64,000 nucleotides of DNA from G963692885 sp964658655 (GCA_964658655.1 CAZZZL010000015.1:1-64000), one strand, 5' to 3'. Shown: positions 1 through 9,906, numbered from the stretch's first letter. The notes: a model not told the origin generated them from the letters alone. Numbers and translations are program-made.

Positions 1-74
1 AAACAACACAAAACGACATCGAAATGACACGTTTTCGACCGCTTTTACGCATCAAACAGCCTCCTTTTCCACCC

Positions 75-195
75 TTGTCATGTCGACCGAAGTGGAGAGA
101 TCTGCGTTGCTCTCATCCACAACATTCATGATAAGCGGCAAGCGAACAGACAAGCAGATCCCTCCACTTCGCTATGCCTCGGTCGGGATGACAAT
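75..195. repeat. Inverted pair of dispersed intergenic repeats
   Basis: Two copies of a roughly 40-base element face each other here, at 75-107 (reverse orientation) and 153-195 (forward). The forward form reads about GCAGATCCCTCCACTTCGCT, then a GGTCGGGATGACAA end. Other copies lie at 11965-12014, 16626-16705 and 25411-25453. The rest of 1-233 shows no gene. Such elements are common between genes in Acidobacteriaceae; that statement is from memory. Confidence 0.75.
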
Positions 196-233
196 TGTGG
201 TTGAAGCAACCGCACGCAACCAGTGAGCACGAA

Positions 234-707
234 CTACTTCTTCATCTTCAAATCAGCTGCATTGAAAGTCGTCACCTGCGCCGCCATCAATCCATCCTTC
301 GTCTCGTACGCATCCGCGCCGCGATACGGCTCCACAAGGAACGGCGCAACCGCTTTCCATTGGATATTGATCGTATCGCCCACCACGAACTCGTGCTCGA
401 CCGTCACGTTCAACCCGCACGTTCCGCCCTGCGCCGGCGGCTTCACCACCTGCGCAAACATGCGGCCCAGTGCCTCGCGACCGCGCACCACCTGCCCGTT
501 CGGCCCGAAGAACTCAACATTGTCCGGATACTGCTGCATCAACCGTTTCCAGTCACACGAACTGAACGCCGCCATATGCTCCTCGACCACCCTGGCCGCC
601 GTCGCCTGCTTCACCCGCTGCGGCAACGCCTGCTGCGCCTGCATAATCGGAACGACCAGTGAAGCCACAGTGAAGGTCCAAGCCACACGAATGTTCGTAA
701 GATTCAT
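234..707 (-). CDS. Exported SnoaL/NTF2-like protein
   Basis: A 157-residue protein with an N-terminal signal-like segment (MNLTNIRVAW then a hydrophobic run ending near VPIMQAQQ). The rest has the pattern of the SnoaL/NTF2 cone fold: a helix with VVEEHMAAFSSCDW, then DNVEFFGPNG and VRGREALGRMF, then strands with VTVEHEFVVGD and the typical IQWKAVAPF. The open frame extends 48 codons further upstream, but I chose the ATG at 707 because it begins directly at the signal peptide. Family members range from enzymes to ligand-binding proteins, so the substrate cannot be told. It is divergent from the oxidoreductase at 794 with only 86 bases between them, so promoters for both must lie there. Confidence 0.75.
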   Translation of the reverse strand: MNLTNIRVAWTFTVASLVVPIMQAQQALPQRVKQATAARVVEEHMAAFSSCDWKRLMQQYPDNVEFFGPNGQVVRGREALGRMFAQVVKPPAQGGTCGLNVTVEHEFVVGDTINIQWKAVAPFLVEPYRGADAYETKDGLMAAQVTTFNAADLKMKK

Positions 708-793
708 GCCCAGATTATTGCAGAAGGCATCGATAGCCCGGCGAGCAGCGGAATCCTTTATAGTGGGTCGGTCATTCCAAGCAGAGGAATTCC

Positions 794-2116
794 ATGGCCC
801 AATTTTCACGCAGAGGTTTCCTGCAGGTCGGCACCGGCGCCGCTCTCTCATCGCTCATCCAGTCGCGCCACTTCACCCTGGCCGCACAAACACCCAGCGC
901 TGCCAGTAGTGACCCGGTCCGATTTGCCAGCATTGGCGTGGGCATCCAGGGCTCGTCACTGCTGCGCGCCGCCGTGACTCTGCCTGGAGGCAAGTGCGTC
1001 GCCGCTGCCGATCTCTACGACGGCCGCCACACTTTGGCGAAAGAGATCGCCGGCCCGGACATCCGTACGACGCGCCGCTACCACGAGATCCTCGAGGACA
1101 AAAACATTGAAGCCGTGATCGTTGCTGTGCCCGATTTCTGGCATAAGCAGATCACCGTCGACGCGCTCGCCGCCGGCAAGGATGTGTATTGCGAGAAGCC
1201 GATGTCGCACTCGATCGCCGAGGGCGAAGCGATGGTCAAGGCCGTGCAAACGAGCCCTGGACACAACTTCGTACAGGTCGGCTCACAGCGCGTGTCGTCG
1301 GATGTCTTCATCAAGGGCAAGGAATTATTCGACCAGGGCGCGATCGGCGACCTGCTCCAGGTAGAACTACAGCTGGGCCGCAACAGCCCCGGCGGTGCAT
1401 GGGAGTATCCCTTCCTGCCCGACCTCTCCACCTCGACCCTCGACTGGGACACTTGGCAGAGCCTTGCGCCCATCAAGAAGCCGCTCGACCCCGTCTCCTT
1501 TCATCGTTGGAGAGCCTTCCGCGAGTACGGCACCGGCATGGCCGGCGACTTGATGGTCCACCTGCTCAGCGGCATGCAGTTCATCACCGGCATCAACGCG
1601 ATACCGGATCAGGCGTTCAGCTTCGGCGGCATCGAGCGCTGGAAAGATGGCCGCAACATGCCCGACGTGATGACCACGCTGTTCCAGTATGGCAAGGTTC
1701 CGGTAGTCGTTCGCCTGACCCTGGGCACCGGCACGCCGGAGATTACCCGCATAATGGGCAGCCACGGGATGGTAGAGGTGACCGATAACTCGACCATCCT
1801 GACACCGCAGCTGGGGGTAGACGACTCACCCGACTACGGCCTCAACGGCTTCCCGGCTGCGCTGCATGCCGAAGTCGAAAAGCAGTGGCACGCCGAGCAT
1901 GATCCGTTCCTCGCGCAGCATCCCCTCGAGGAAAAGACGGTCTGGCATGGCATCAGCTGGGATGATCTGCACCCGCATCTCACCAACTTCTTCCACTCCG
2001 TCCGTACGCGCCAGCCGGTAGTGGAGGACGTCGTCTTCGGACACCACGCCGCGGCTGCGTGTCACATGGCGAATATGTCTCACTTTGAAAACAAGGTGAT
2101 CAAGAGGAATGCCTGA
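794..2116 (+). CDS. Tat-exported Gfo/Idh/MocA family oxidoreductase
   Basis: A 440-residue NAD(P)-dependent oxidoreductase of the Gfo/Idh/MocA family, which act on sugars and related polyols. The N-terminus carries a Tat signal (SRRGFLQ followed by a hydrophobic stretch to about residue 30), so it should be exported folded. The Rossmann start is FASIGVGIQGS near residue 44. The hallmark EKPMS, with the conserved lysine that contacts cofactor and substrate, lies near residue 135. A good ribosome-binding site (AGAGGAATT) precedes the ATG. Family members with Tat signals are expanded in Acidobacteria and Planctomycetes. The actual substrate is not evident. It converges on the gene ending at 2131 with a 14-base gap. 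Confidence 0.9.
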   Translation: MAQFSRRGFLQVGTGAALSSLIQSRHFTLAAQTPSAASSDPVRFASIGVGIQGSSLLRAAVTLPGGKCVAAADLYDGRHTLAKEIAGPDIRTTRRYHEILEDKNIEAVIVAVPDFWHKQITVDALAAGKDVYCEKPMSHSIAEGEAMVKAVQTSPGHNFVQVGSQRVSSDVFIKGKELFDQGAIGDLLQVELQLGRNSPGGAWEYPFLPDLSTSTLDWDTWQSLAPIKKPLDPVSFHRWRAFREYGTGMAGDLMVHLLSGMQFITGINAIPDQAFSFGGIERWKDGRNMPDVMTTLFQYGKVPVVVRLTLGTGTPEITRIMGSHGMVEVTDNSTILTPQLGVDDSPDYGLNGFPAALHAEVEKQWHAEHDPFLAQHPLEEKTVWHGISWDDLHPHLTNFFHSVRTRQPVVEDVVFGHHAAAACHMANMSHFENKVIKRNA

Positions 2117-2130
2117 GAAGACCTTTGCGC

Positions 2131-2862
2131 CTATTTTGTTCTCTGACCCCAGGACGGGTTCCAACCGAGGATAAGCAGCAGAGAATGATTGCCTTGCATC
2201 AGGTCATGATTGCCGACCTGGTAAGCAGCGAAGGCAGTTATTTCGCTGCCCAATTTATAGGACACACCTGGCGTTACGTATCCCGTTGAATTGTTGCCGC
2301 TGTACCAGTCGGCGGCTACGCCAACCCTGGGGCTGATGGTCTGCTCTACGGAGGCGACGATCCCCCCGCGATTGGCAGGATCGATGACGCCTGAAGAAAA
2401 ATCATAGGCGCCGAGCCCTAAGCGCGTATTGGTATGAATGACCTTTGCTCCTTCTATGTAGAAGGAATCTCCCAGTGCGTAAGAACACTTGTGGACGGGT
2501 AGATAAACGTCATTGCCGGCGAAGAAGGAAAGGTCGCGAGTCTTATTTTCGTAAAATTTCCACTTCGCTGTCGAAACAAACGCGACGCTTCCGGACTGAG
2601 GCGTATTGAATGACGACACGTTGAACCCCGCTTCGATGTTGTGGCCGATGCCGCGCACCATGCGTGGAGTCAAAGCTGCTGAGGAAGCGGTGTTAGCAAG
2701 CACTGAGTCCCACTCAAAGTAACTTTTGCCGGGATCAAGGACATCGGCACTAGGCACATTGAAAACAGTTTGCTGTGCATGCGCCGGACAGAGAGCAGAC
2801 CCTAGAAGAATCGAGAGGCAAAAGCACAGCGAAAGGGATTTGGAAGCGCCACTGACCTTCAT
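2131..2862 (-). CDS. Secreted outer-membrane-like protein of unknown function
   Basis: A 243-residue protein with a clear Sec signal (MKVSG, hydrophobic core CFCLSILLGSALC, cleavage near AHAQQ). The mature part is made of alternating strands ending in aromatic residues, for example YFEWDSVLA, AKWKFYEN, VGVAADWYSG and LLLILGWNPSW. This is the look of a small beta-barrel. I do not recognise a named family beyond acidobacterial transporter-like outer-membrane proteins. The open frame has 20 extra codons upstream; the ATG at 2862 was chosen because it begins the signal peptide. Confidence 0.7.
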   Translation of the reverse strand: MKVSGASKSLSLCFCLSILLGSALCPAHAQQTVFNVPSADVLDPGKSYFEWDSVLANTASSAALTPRMVRGIGHNIEAGFNVSSFNTPQSGSVAFVSTAKWKFYENKTRDLSFFAGNDVYLPVHKCSYALGDSFYIEGAKVIHTNTRLGLGAYDFSSGVIDPANRGGIVASVEQTISPRVGVAADWYSGNNSTGYVTPGVSYKLGSEITAFAAYQVGNHDLMQGNHSLLLILGWNPSWGQRTK

Positions 2863-3143
2863 GATTCTATCCACACGAAGAGATTTCGAGACACGGCATT
2901 TGCGGCGTCCCTGCGAAGACAAGAATCGCTACAGATTCTCGATCTACTACTTCTTCGGATACTTTTTAAAAATCTCTAAGGCTTCGACGGATTATTGGAG
3001 TGCCAGACATTACCATCGCGTGAACCGGGGCAATTTTAGGGGTGAACAGGAAGGACAGGTCCTAGTTGGGAAACTGGACCTATTATCGGGACAGTACAGC
3101 AACTGCGAAACGGTTTACGGATGGTACAAAGCACATGACAACA

Positions 3144-3175
3144 AAAGCCCGGACAGAAGTCCGGGCCTTTGTTTT
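3144..3175 (-). terminator. Rho-independent terminator of the S53 peptidase gene
   Basis: A perfect 8-bp stem GCCCGGAC/GTCCGGGC (3147-3154 with 3159-3166) has a 4-base loop. On the minus strand it is followed by TTTTGTTGT, 30 bases after the peptidase stop. On the plus strand a T-rich CTTTGTTTT also follows, so it may work both ways. The rest of the gap 2863-3195 shows no gene and presumably holds the promoter of the 2131-2862 gene. Confidence 0.8.
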
Positions 3176-3195
3176 GCTGTTGTATTTCCAGACGC

Positions 3196-4860
3196 CTAGG
3201 GAGCGAGTTCGTTGATCAGTCCAGCCTTCGGACTTCCCCATCCGGTGACGAGATCGTATCCCTTCACAGCCGAGTAGCTGCCTGACTTGCCGCTGGTGAT
3301 GTCGTGAAATCCGGTGCTGTACTTCGACGTGACGTTGTCCGCGTAGATGGTCGGATTGATGAAGCCGATGGTCGCTTTACCCTGCGACACCAGTTGTTGA
3401 TTGACGAGCGCGATAAAGCCAGCCCACATGGGCGCCGCGAAACTGGTGCCCCCGTACTCGTTGGCGAGACAGGCAGTCTGGTCGGCGCAGGTGTAAAACG
3501 TGAAGTTAGCGTTGGCCGATACATCGGGGCCATTGCGATAGGTCTTTGAGCCTTTGTTGGTAGTCGTGATGACACCCGAGAGCTGCTGCCATGCCGGTAT
3601 CTTGATCTTGTCCGGCGAGATGCCGCCGCCACTATCGACCCACGCTGTTTCAGACTTCCATGGACCCGCGGCGCTGGATGTGACCAGGTCAGTACCGCCC
3701 ACGGAAACGACATAGGCGTCATCCGCCGGCCACGCCTCGTTGCTGGCCGACCAGGTGGAGGTGTCACCTGAAGCCGCAAAGAAATTCTGACCCTGGGCTG
3801 CCATCTTTTTGAAGTAAGGATCGAGCGTGGTGGGATCGGCCGGGGTCCAGCCCCATGAGCAGCCGATGGTCGTCGGCAGCGGACTGTGGGTGGTCATGGC
3901 ACTGATGATTGCGGTATCGAGCGAGCCGATGTAATTCACCAGGCTCTTGAGCCCGGGCGCCATACCGATCGCCTGCGTCATGTCGAGAGTCTGCTCGGTG
4001 TCATCGCAGCCCTGTGCATTGGTGCAGCTGGTGCTGGTGCCATCCGTCGACAGCAGGGTGATCGGCACATGATTGGTCTGCTTTACGTTCTTGAAGTAAG
4101 TTGTCAAGTCGGCAAGATCAGTCCCTTCATACTCGAACAGGCCGAGATTCTGGCCGGCACCGGTCAATGCTGTTCCACCGTAGTAGGCTGCGCGCATATC
4201 GCTGCCCAGGAAGGATGCCGACGGCCCGGATCCCGTGGTCGCGTGCTTCACAACGTCTTCCGCGTCAATGCCATGGGTGGCCGCGTAGTCACTCTTCTTC
4301 ACGAACAGGGGATGCGGAATCGAGTAATTGTCCAGGCCGGAGACGTGCCACAGATTGAAGGGCAGGTTGGTGGTGGGCTCGCGGTCCGGACTGAAGAATG
4401 TACGGTTTTCGTTCGGGTGCTGAAAGATCACCATATTTACATGGAAGGCAGCTTCGACGGCGGAAACCGGTCCCTTCACCTGCACTTCCATACCATCGCG
4501 CGTACCACCTGTGACAGTAAAGCCGTTGCTCTTCGCAAAGTCGACGACAGCGTCATAGTCCTCTTGCGTCGGACCGAATTTTGCAGTGAATTGCGAGACG
4601 GTCAGGAACTGATGATAAGCGGGGCTTTTTGGATCGTAGATCTGGCTTAAAAGGGTTTTGAGTCCGGCCGGATTTCGAAGCGGAAGCACGATATCGAGTT
4701 TCATCACCTGGTTCGAGGCGAGTCGACCGGAAGCCTGCACGGCATCGGTCTCGACGAGATCTCTGACGTGGTGGGTCATCACTGACTGGGCCTGAACAGA
4801 TGCGGCGGCGCATGCAAGCGCCATGGTGGAAAGCAGGATAGAAGCTTGTCTACAGATCAC
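3196..4860 (-). CDS. S53 family (kumamolisin/sedolisin) peptidase precursor
   Basis: A secreted serine-carboxyl peptidase of about 554 residues, active at acid pH in known relatives. After a signal peptide (to about VQAQS) comes a pro-kumamolisin activation domain (LKTLLSQIYDPKSPAYHQFL through AAFHVNM). The catalytic domain has the Glu and Asp of the triad in DDTEQTLDM, the oxyanion Asp in FAASGDTS and the nucleophilic Ser in GGTSFAAPMW. The C-terminal calcium-site pattern FHDITSG...GYDLVTGWGSP is present. The frame is open to a GTG at 4890. I prefer the GTG at 4860, because CAGGAGACCAC gives an AGGAG site at proper spacing and the protein then begins directly with the signal sequence. Confidence 0.92.
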   Translation of the reverse strand: MICRQASILLSTMALACAAASVQAQSVMTHHVRDLVETDAVQASGRLASNQVMKLDIVLPLRNPAGLKTLLSQIYDPKSPAYHQFLTVSQFTAKFGPTQEDYDAVVDFAKSNGFTVTGGTRDGMEVQVKGPVSAVEAAFHVNMVIFQHPNENRTFFSPDREPTTNLPFNLWHVSGLDNYSIPHPLFVKKSDYAATHGIDAEDVVKHATTGSGPSASFLGSDMRAAYYGGTALTGAGQNLGLFEYEGTDLADLTTYFKNVKQTNHVPITLLSTDGTSTSCTNAQGCDDTEQTLDMTQAIGMAPGLKSLVNYIGSLDTAIISAMTTHSPLPTTIGCSWGWTPADPTTLDPYFKKMAAQGQNFFAASGDTSTWSASNEAWPADDAYVVSVGGTDLVTSSAAGPWKSETAWVDSGGGISPDKIKIPAWQQLSGVITTTNKGSKTYRNGPDVSANANFTFYTCADQTACLANEYGGTSFAAPMWAGFIALVNQQLVSQGKATIGFINPTIYADNVTSKYSTGFHDITSGKSGSYSAVKGYDLVTGWGSPKAGLINELAP

Positions 4861-5045
4861 GTGGTCTCCTGAAACTGGAATTGACTGCACCGATCAATCA
4901 ACGACTGCTCAACTACAACTGCGGTAACTAGGAGAGTGTTACTACAGTCATTTCAAGGAGTCAATGGATTCCTTTGCCGGTTCGGACTGTCGTCGCTATT
5001 GAACCGGGTGGATAGCCGGGAATGAAGTGCGGTGCTGGTTGAAAG

Positions 5046-6263
5046 CTACTCTACGAAGACGCGGTGGACCCGCGCGCTGATGTCGCAGAGGACTTCCCAC
5101 GGAATTGTGCCTGTGAGTGTTGCGATTTGCGCAGCCGAGATTGTAAGGTCACCCTGGGTACCGATGAGGACGACCTCATCGCCGATAGCCGCCTCGTCAA
5201 TAGCAGAGACATCGACCATGGTCTGATCCATGGTCACTCGGCCGACAATCGGCGCACGCTGGCCTCGTATGAGCACGGAACCCTTGTTCGACAGAAGGCG
5301 GTTGTAGCCATCGGCGTAACCGACGGCGATCGTGGCGATCGTGCTCGAACGCATTGCATGATAGGTGGCGTTGTAACTTACGGCATCACCGGCCTGCAGG
5401 CGACGCAGGCCGGTGATGCGCGTCTTCCAGCAAAGAACTGGCAGCAGGTCTTGATTCTGGGGCCCGTATCCATAGAGCGCCAGGCCAGGCCGTATAAGTA
5501 ACTGCGTCGAATACGTATGCGCAAGCTCCATGAGGCCTTCGGCATGTGAGCCATCAAAAAGAGTAAATGAATTGCCAGCATGGAGGAGTGGCGGCCGGAT
5601 GCCCAGTGCGTAAAGACGCTTGATGGCATTGGTAAAGTACTGCTGCTGCTGGCCGGTTTGCGGCGACGAGGGGTCGTCGGCGGAGGCAAAGTGCGTCATC
5701 AGTGCCTCGATGCCAACCCAGTTCTGCTGGCCCAGAAAGTCTGCCACCGCGTCAAGTTGTTGCCCGTCATCCCAGCGCAATCCATGGCGGGCCATGCCGG
5801 TATCGATTTCAAGATGAAAGGGAAAATGTGGAGCGGCGCCTTCACGACTCGCTGCCTCTGCGAGCCACATCAGCTGGTGCATGGCGAAGATGACAGGCGT
5901 CAGTTCATGACGCACGGCGCGGCGGGCATCCTCGGTGCCGAACAGACCGCCAAGAATGAGGATGCGGGGTGCGGCGAGACCGGCGTGGCGAAGGGCAGCA
6001 GAGATCTGCACGCCCTCGTCGACCGAGGTGACGGCGAGCCACCGGGCGCCTGTTGCGGCAAGCACGCGCGCACAACCGTCAGCACCATGGCCGTAGCCGT
6101 TGGCCTTGATGACGCTGATGATCTCCGCCTGGAAAGCACTGGCCTGCGCAACCAGCAGATGGTAATTGTGGCGCAGGGCGGAACCAGAAATCTCCGCCCA
6201 GTCAGGACGCGTGGGGCCAGGTTGTGCGTTCAACGAAACGAGTTGGAGATTTTCCCTCGACAC
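5046..6263 (-). CDS. alr: Alanine racemase
   Basis: A 405-residue PLP enzyme that interconverts L- and D-alanine for peptidoglycan. The PLP lysine lies in VIKANGYGHG (Lys about 53). The catalytic tyrosine region is AVSYNATYHA, and the C-terminal domain carries VGRVTMDQTMVDV. Length matches the family. The start is GTG, overlapping the dnaB stop in the sequence TAGTG (6265-6261), so translation is probably coupled to dnaB. No strong ribosome-binding site is visible, which fits coupling. Confidence 0.96.
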   Translation of the reverse strand: MSRENLQLVSLNAQPGPTRPDWAEISGSALRHNYHLLVAQASAFQAEIISVIKANGYGHGADGCARVLAATGARWLAVTSVDEGVQISAALRHAGLAAPRILILGGLFGTEDARRAVRHELTPVIFAMHQLMWLAEAASREGAAPHFPFHLEIDTGMARHGLRWDDGQQLDAVADFLGQQNWVGIEALMTHFASADDPSSPQTGQQQQYFTNAIKRLYALGIRPPLLHAGNSFTLFDGSHAEGLMELAHTYSTQLLIRPGLALYGYGPQNQDLLPVLCWKTRITGLRRLQAGDAVSYNATYHAMRSSTIATIAVGYADGYNRLLSNKGSVLIRGQRAPIVGRVTMDQTMVDVSAIDEAAIGDEVVLIGTQGDLTISAAQIATLTGTIPWEVLCDISARVHRVFVE

Positions 6264-7678
6264 TAATATGGGACCGCTGAACCGTTGTCGCCTTCAAAGG
6301 CATGCGCCAGGTTTTCAAAGCGCGTAAACTCCGAGAGATAAGCAAGATGCACGGAACCGGTTGGTCCGTTGCGCTGCTTGGCAATGATGATTTCAGCTTT
6401 GCCCTTGGACTCGGGATCCTCTTCGCCGTTTTCATCCTTCTTGTAGTAGCTTTCGCGATGGATGAAGGCGACGACGTCAGCGTCCTGCTCAATCGAACCG
6501 GATTCGCGGAGATCGGAAAGCATTGGCTTCTTGTCGCCGCCGCGCTGCTCGGGAGCACGCGAGAGCTGGGACAGCGCAATGACGGGCACGCGCATTTCTT
6601 TCGCGAGTGCTTTGAGGCCGCGCGAGACTGCGGCGACTTCCTGCGTACGATTTTCCTGACGCTGTTTGCCGCCGGGTGTCGAGCCTGACATGAGCTGCAG
6701 GTAGTCGACGACGATCAGGTCAAGGGCGCCCATCTTCTGTTTCAGACGCCGCACCTTCGCGCGCATCTCGGCGAGCGTGATGCCGGGTGTGTCGTCGATA
6801 TGAATCTTCGATTCAGTCAGGCGGCCCGCGGCTTCCATCAACTTGTCCTGGTCATCGCGGCTGACGAAGCCGGTCTGGATCTTACGCATGTTCACGAATG
6901 CTTCGGACGCGAGCATACGGCACAGAAGCGATTCTTTTGACATTTCCAGCGAGAAAATTCCGACGACCTTGTCGCTCTTGATCGCAGCATTCTGAGCGAT
7001 GTTGATGGCCCACGCGGTCTTGCCCATGGAAGGCCGCGCGGCAATGATGATGAGCTCCGATTGCTGCAGGCCGCTTGTCATTTCGTCAAAATCTTTATAG
7101 TGCGTCGCAAGCCCGGTGACTTCGCGCTTATGGCGCCAGATTGCGTCGATGGTCCCGAAGGATTCGCGGACGATCTGCGGGATATCTTCGAAGCCACGCG
7201 TGATGCCGCGTTCAGACAGTTCAAGTAGCGCTGTCTCGGTGCGGTTGATCACAGAGATAGCTTCGTCGGATTGATCGGATGCGTCCGCAACGCCCGTCGA
7301 AAGTATGCCGATCATCTGCCGCAGCTGCGATTTATCGCGAACGATGCGGACGTATTCTTCGATCGAGATACGGCGCGGAAGACCTTCTGTCAAAGAGGCC
7401 AGATAGGCGACACCGCCGACAGCTTCAATCTCTTTGCGCTTGGAAAGTTCTTCTGCGAGGGTGACGATGTCGACGGCGGTACCGGCATCGATCATGTCGG
7501 CCATGCGGCCGAAGATGCGGCGGTGCGAATCGAGTGCGAAGTCGTCGGCACGGAGCTGCTTCTCTGCAGCTTCGTTGTAGTGCGCGTTGTCGAGCAAGAC
7601 GGCGCCGAGGATAGAGCGCTCGGCGTCAATGGAAGCCGGAAGGCCGCGTTCGAAAGTGATGTCGTGAGTTGTGGCCAT
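6263..7678 (-). CDS. dnaB: Replicative DNA helicase DnaB
   Basis: A 471-residue replicative helicase. The N-terminal primase-interaction domain begins DAERSILGAVLLDN. The RecA-like motor has Walker A in ARPSMGKTAWAINIA, the DnaB signature VVDYLQLM and the conserved LSQLSR and SDLRESGSIEQDAD. The frame is open 21 codons further upstream, but the ATG at 7678 begins a sequence typical of the family. It forms a two-gene unit with alr, whose start overlaps this stop. Confidence 0.97.
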   Translation of the reverse strand: MATTHDITFERGLPASIDAERSILGAVLLDNAHYNEAAEKQLRADDFALDSHRRIFGRMADMIDAGTAVDIVTLAEELSKRKEIEAVGGVAYLASLTEGLPRRISIEEYVRIVRDKSQLRQMIGILSTGVADASDQSDEAISVINRTETALLELSERGITRGFEDIPQIVRESFGTIDAIWRHKREVTGLATHYKDFDEMTSGLQQSELIIIAARPSMGKTAWAINIAQNAAIKSDKVVGIFSLEMSKESLLCRMLASEAFVNMRKIQTGFVSRDDQDKLMEAAGRLTESKIHIDDTPGITLAEMRAKVRRLKQKMGALDLIVVDYLQLMSGSTPGGKQRQENRTQEVAAVSRGLKALAKEMRVPVIALSQLSRAPEQRGGDKKPMLSDLRESGSIEQDADVVAFIHRESYYKKDENGEEDPESKGKAEIIIAKQRNGPTGSVHLAYLSEFTRFENLAHAFEGDNGSAVPY

Positions 7679-7803
7679 AGCGCTCTGTCGATTGTAGGCG
7701 ACCCCATCGGGCTTCGCTATGCCCTTCCTGATACGCACCACTGGGAAAGCAGTACGCTTGTGGAAGGTTAGGAAATCGACGCAAACAGAATGAGCACAGC
7801 TGC

Positions 7804-9153
7804 CTACTTAAGCTCCGGGTACCCTGCACAGCGGGTGACGGCGTTGTAATTCTGACTCTTCCAGCGCATGGCGGCCAGGATTCTCGTATGGCCGCTGGGA
7901 TGGTCGAAGAAAATGAACTCCTCGATCGGGGTCGGTTCAAGCTTGCGGTACTGCCCAAGTTTGAGCATGGCCTGGGCGAAGCCATCGGGCTGGCGGCTGG
8001 TGTTCAGGCCGTACATGTCGGCTTCATATTCCTGCGTGCGCGTGAGCGTCTTGTCGATGGGTGTGGCCAGCAGCCCGCTCACGGTGATGATGAGAATAGC
8101 GGCGGGCAGCAATGCGATGTCATCGATGCCGAGGGTTCCCCAGCGCGCCCCATGGCGGCGCTGCATGCTGGCCAACCATGCGCGGAGAATGGCAAAAAAT
8201 AGAAACACTTCGATTACCAGCGCCAGCATGAATTTTGCGATGTGGTTGAGGACGTAGTGTCCCATTTCATGACCGGTAACGGCTTCGATTTCAGGCAGAC
8301 TGGACGTGCGCAGGAGATTGTCATTCAATGTAATGCGGGTGGTACCGAAGAGTCCGCTGACGTTGGCGCTGACCTGAGTGGTCTGGCGGGAGGCGTCTAC
8401 TTCAAAAAGCTTGTTGACCTCGATGCCGTTCGCGTGAGCCATGCGCAGGATCGGGCCGGTCACATCGGCATCCTGAATGGTGGTGTACGTATTGAACAGC
8501 GGCGCGAGGTAGACTGGCGCAATCATGACACCAAGGATCATAAACAGGATGGTGAAAGCCGTTCCCCATAGATGCCAGGTCTTCGGCAACCTGCGGATGA
8601 CTGCGTAGAGCATCGCGACCATCAGGCCGCCGAGCACCAGGTTGATGGCAAGGCCGATGAACTGGTCATGCAGCCAGCCGCCCATGGCCTGGTGCGACAT
8701 ATTGTAGATGTGCTCGCGGTAGTAGGCCTCGTACCAGACCCATGGCGCGCTGAGGATAGCAGAGGCGAGACTGAATTCGATGTAGTAGATCCAGGTATGG
8801 ATCCAGCGCAGCTTCGTAACCTTTTCAGCAAAGTTACGCATGCGTACGGATGCCCTGCTGAACAGCAGCAGCAGGCTGATCGCGATGGAATAGATGGCGT
8901 CCCACAGGATGAGCCAGTAGCCGCCTTCGAAATATTTATTGGAGGCAGAGCGCTTGTCTGCAGGCACTATATCGAGGTAAGCGCGGGTGGCTATGTCTGG
9001 ATCCAGGTGGCCGGCGCTGTCGAACTGGGCACCTGCGGGAATAACTCCCAGGGCAGGTCGGGTGAATGCTGGTGCAGCGGGCGCGGCCAGGGCTGCAGTT
9101 CCGGAAAGTGTAGCGGCAAGGAAAATGACAGCGAGAAATCCGAAGCGACGCAT
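7804..9153 (-). CDS. M48 family membrane metallopeptidase (Ste24-like)
   Basis: A 449-residue zinc peptidase. A signal-like N-terminus (MRRFGFLAVIFLAATLSG) is followed by several membrane segments. The zinc motif is HEMGH in AVTGHEMGHYVLNH, and the third ligand region is RTQEYEADMYGLN. The layout with membrane segments before the HExxH resembles Ste24/CAAX-type M48A enzymes rather than the soluble BepA type. The ATG at 9153 was chosen over 9198 because AGGAAAGCAGG precedes it and the signal starts there. Likely role: quality control of membrane proteins; the substrate is unknown. Confidence 0.9.
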   Translation of the reverse strand: MRRFGFLAVIFLAATLSGTAALAAPAAPAFTRPALGVIPAGAQFDSAGHLDPDIATRAYLDIVPADKRSASNKYFEGGYWLILWDAIYSIAISLLLLFSRASVRMRNFAEKVTKLRWIHTWIYYIEFSLASAILSAPWVWYEAYYREHIYNMSHQAMGGWLHDQFIGLAINLVLGGLMVAMLYAVIRRLPKTWHLWGTAFTILFMILGVMIAPVYLAPLFNTYTTIQDADVTGPILRMAHANGIEVNKLFEVDASRQTTQVSANVSGLFGTTRITLNDNLLRTSSLPEIEAVTGHEMGHYVLNHIAKFMLALVIEVFLFFAILRAWLASMQRRHGARWGTLGIDDIALLPAAILIITVSGLLATPIDKTLTRTQEYEADMYGLNTSRQPDGFAQAMLKLGQYRKLEPTPIEEFIFFDHPSGHTRILAAMRWKSQNYNAVTRCAGYPELK

Positions 9154-9291
9154 AGGCCTGCTTTCCTGTGGATAATGATGTGGAGGCAAAGGTAGCAAGG
9201 GATTTTCCGTATGAGAAGGAAAAACGGCGCGTGCCTGTGGGAGCGCCTCGCTTCCACGGAGGAGCGTCGTTCCTGTAGCCTAGAAGCTGTG

Positions 9292-9906
9292 ATGAATTTC
9301 TCTTCAAGGATCGCGGCGCCGTGTGTCGCGTTTTTGCTGGCGGCAATCCCTGCTCTAGGACAGTCGGCAGATGCTTTGCGGATGAATGCGCAAGTACGCG
9401 AGATGCAGGGCGTGGAAGATGCGTGGGACACTGCGATCAACAAGCACGATCAGTTTGGGCTGGAGAATGTGCTGGCCCCGCAGCTTGTCGATATTGCTGC
9501 TACCGGTGATGTGACGACGCGCAACCAGGACCTGGCGAAGCTTTATACCAAGGGAGCGCTACCGCTTTCAGTCGCGCAGAAAGTGATTACGGTGCGGACC
9601 CTGAATGACGGTTATGTGCTGGTGAACGGGACCTATTCCATGCGCTGGCCCGACGGGAACAGTGCTGACACCATCGACGAAAAAGGTGTGTTCACGCAGA
9701 TTTTTCAGGCAGTCAACGGCCGCTGGATGTGCGTTAGCTCGCAGCGTACGGTCGTTGCGGACCAGATGCCACAGACGAAAGTAAAGGCCGCCGCGCCCCG
9801 AGCGAAGAGCAGTGCAGCAGAGCCTTTCCATGTGCCGCTGTTCTATAAAGGCGCGCAGCCGGCACAGCCGCCTGCATCGCCGAACCAGCCGCAGCCGCAG
9901 AATTAG
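9292..9906 (+). CDS. Exported DUF4440/NTF2-like protein
   Basis: A 204-residue protein with a signal peptide (MNFSSRIAAPCVAFLLAAIPALG, cleavage near GQS). The mature domain has the DUF4440 pattern: VEDAWDTAINKHDQFGLENVL, then TRNQDLAKLYTKG, then strands VLVNGTYSMRW and the end GRWMCVSSQRTVV. The C-terminus is proline- and glutamine-rich and low in complexity. Function in this family is mostly unknown. The frame extends upstream to 9211, but the ATG at 9292 starts the signal peptide. It converges with mnmG, with a 9-base gap. Confidence 0.8.
   Translation: MNFSSRIAAPCVAFLLAAIPALGQSADALRMNAQVREMQGVEDAWDTAINKHDQFGLENVLAPQLVDIAATGDVTTRNQDLAKLYTKGALPLSVAQKVITVRTLNDGYVLVNGTYSMRWPDGNSADTIDEKGVFTQIFQAVNGRWMCVSSQRTVVADQMPQTKVKAAAPRAKSSAAEPFHVPLFYKGAQPAQPPASPNQPQPQN

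Noticed and set aside
3886..4650. 254-codon plus-strand frame opposite the S53 peptidase
   Set aside because: It is antisense to a gene with all catalytic residues and has no recognisable domain.
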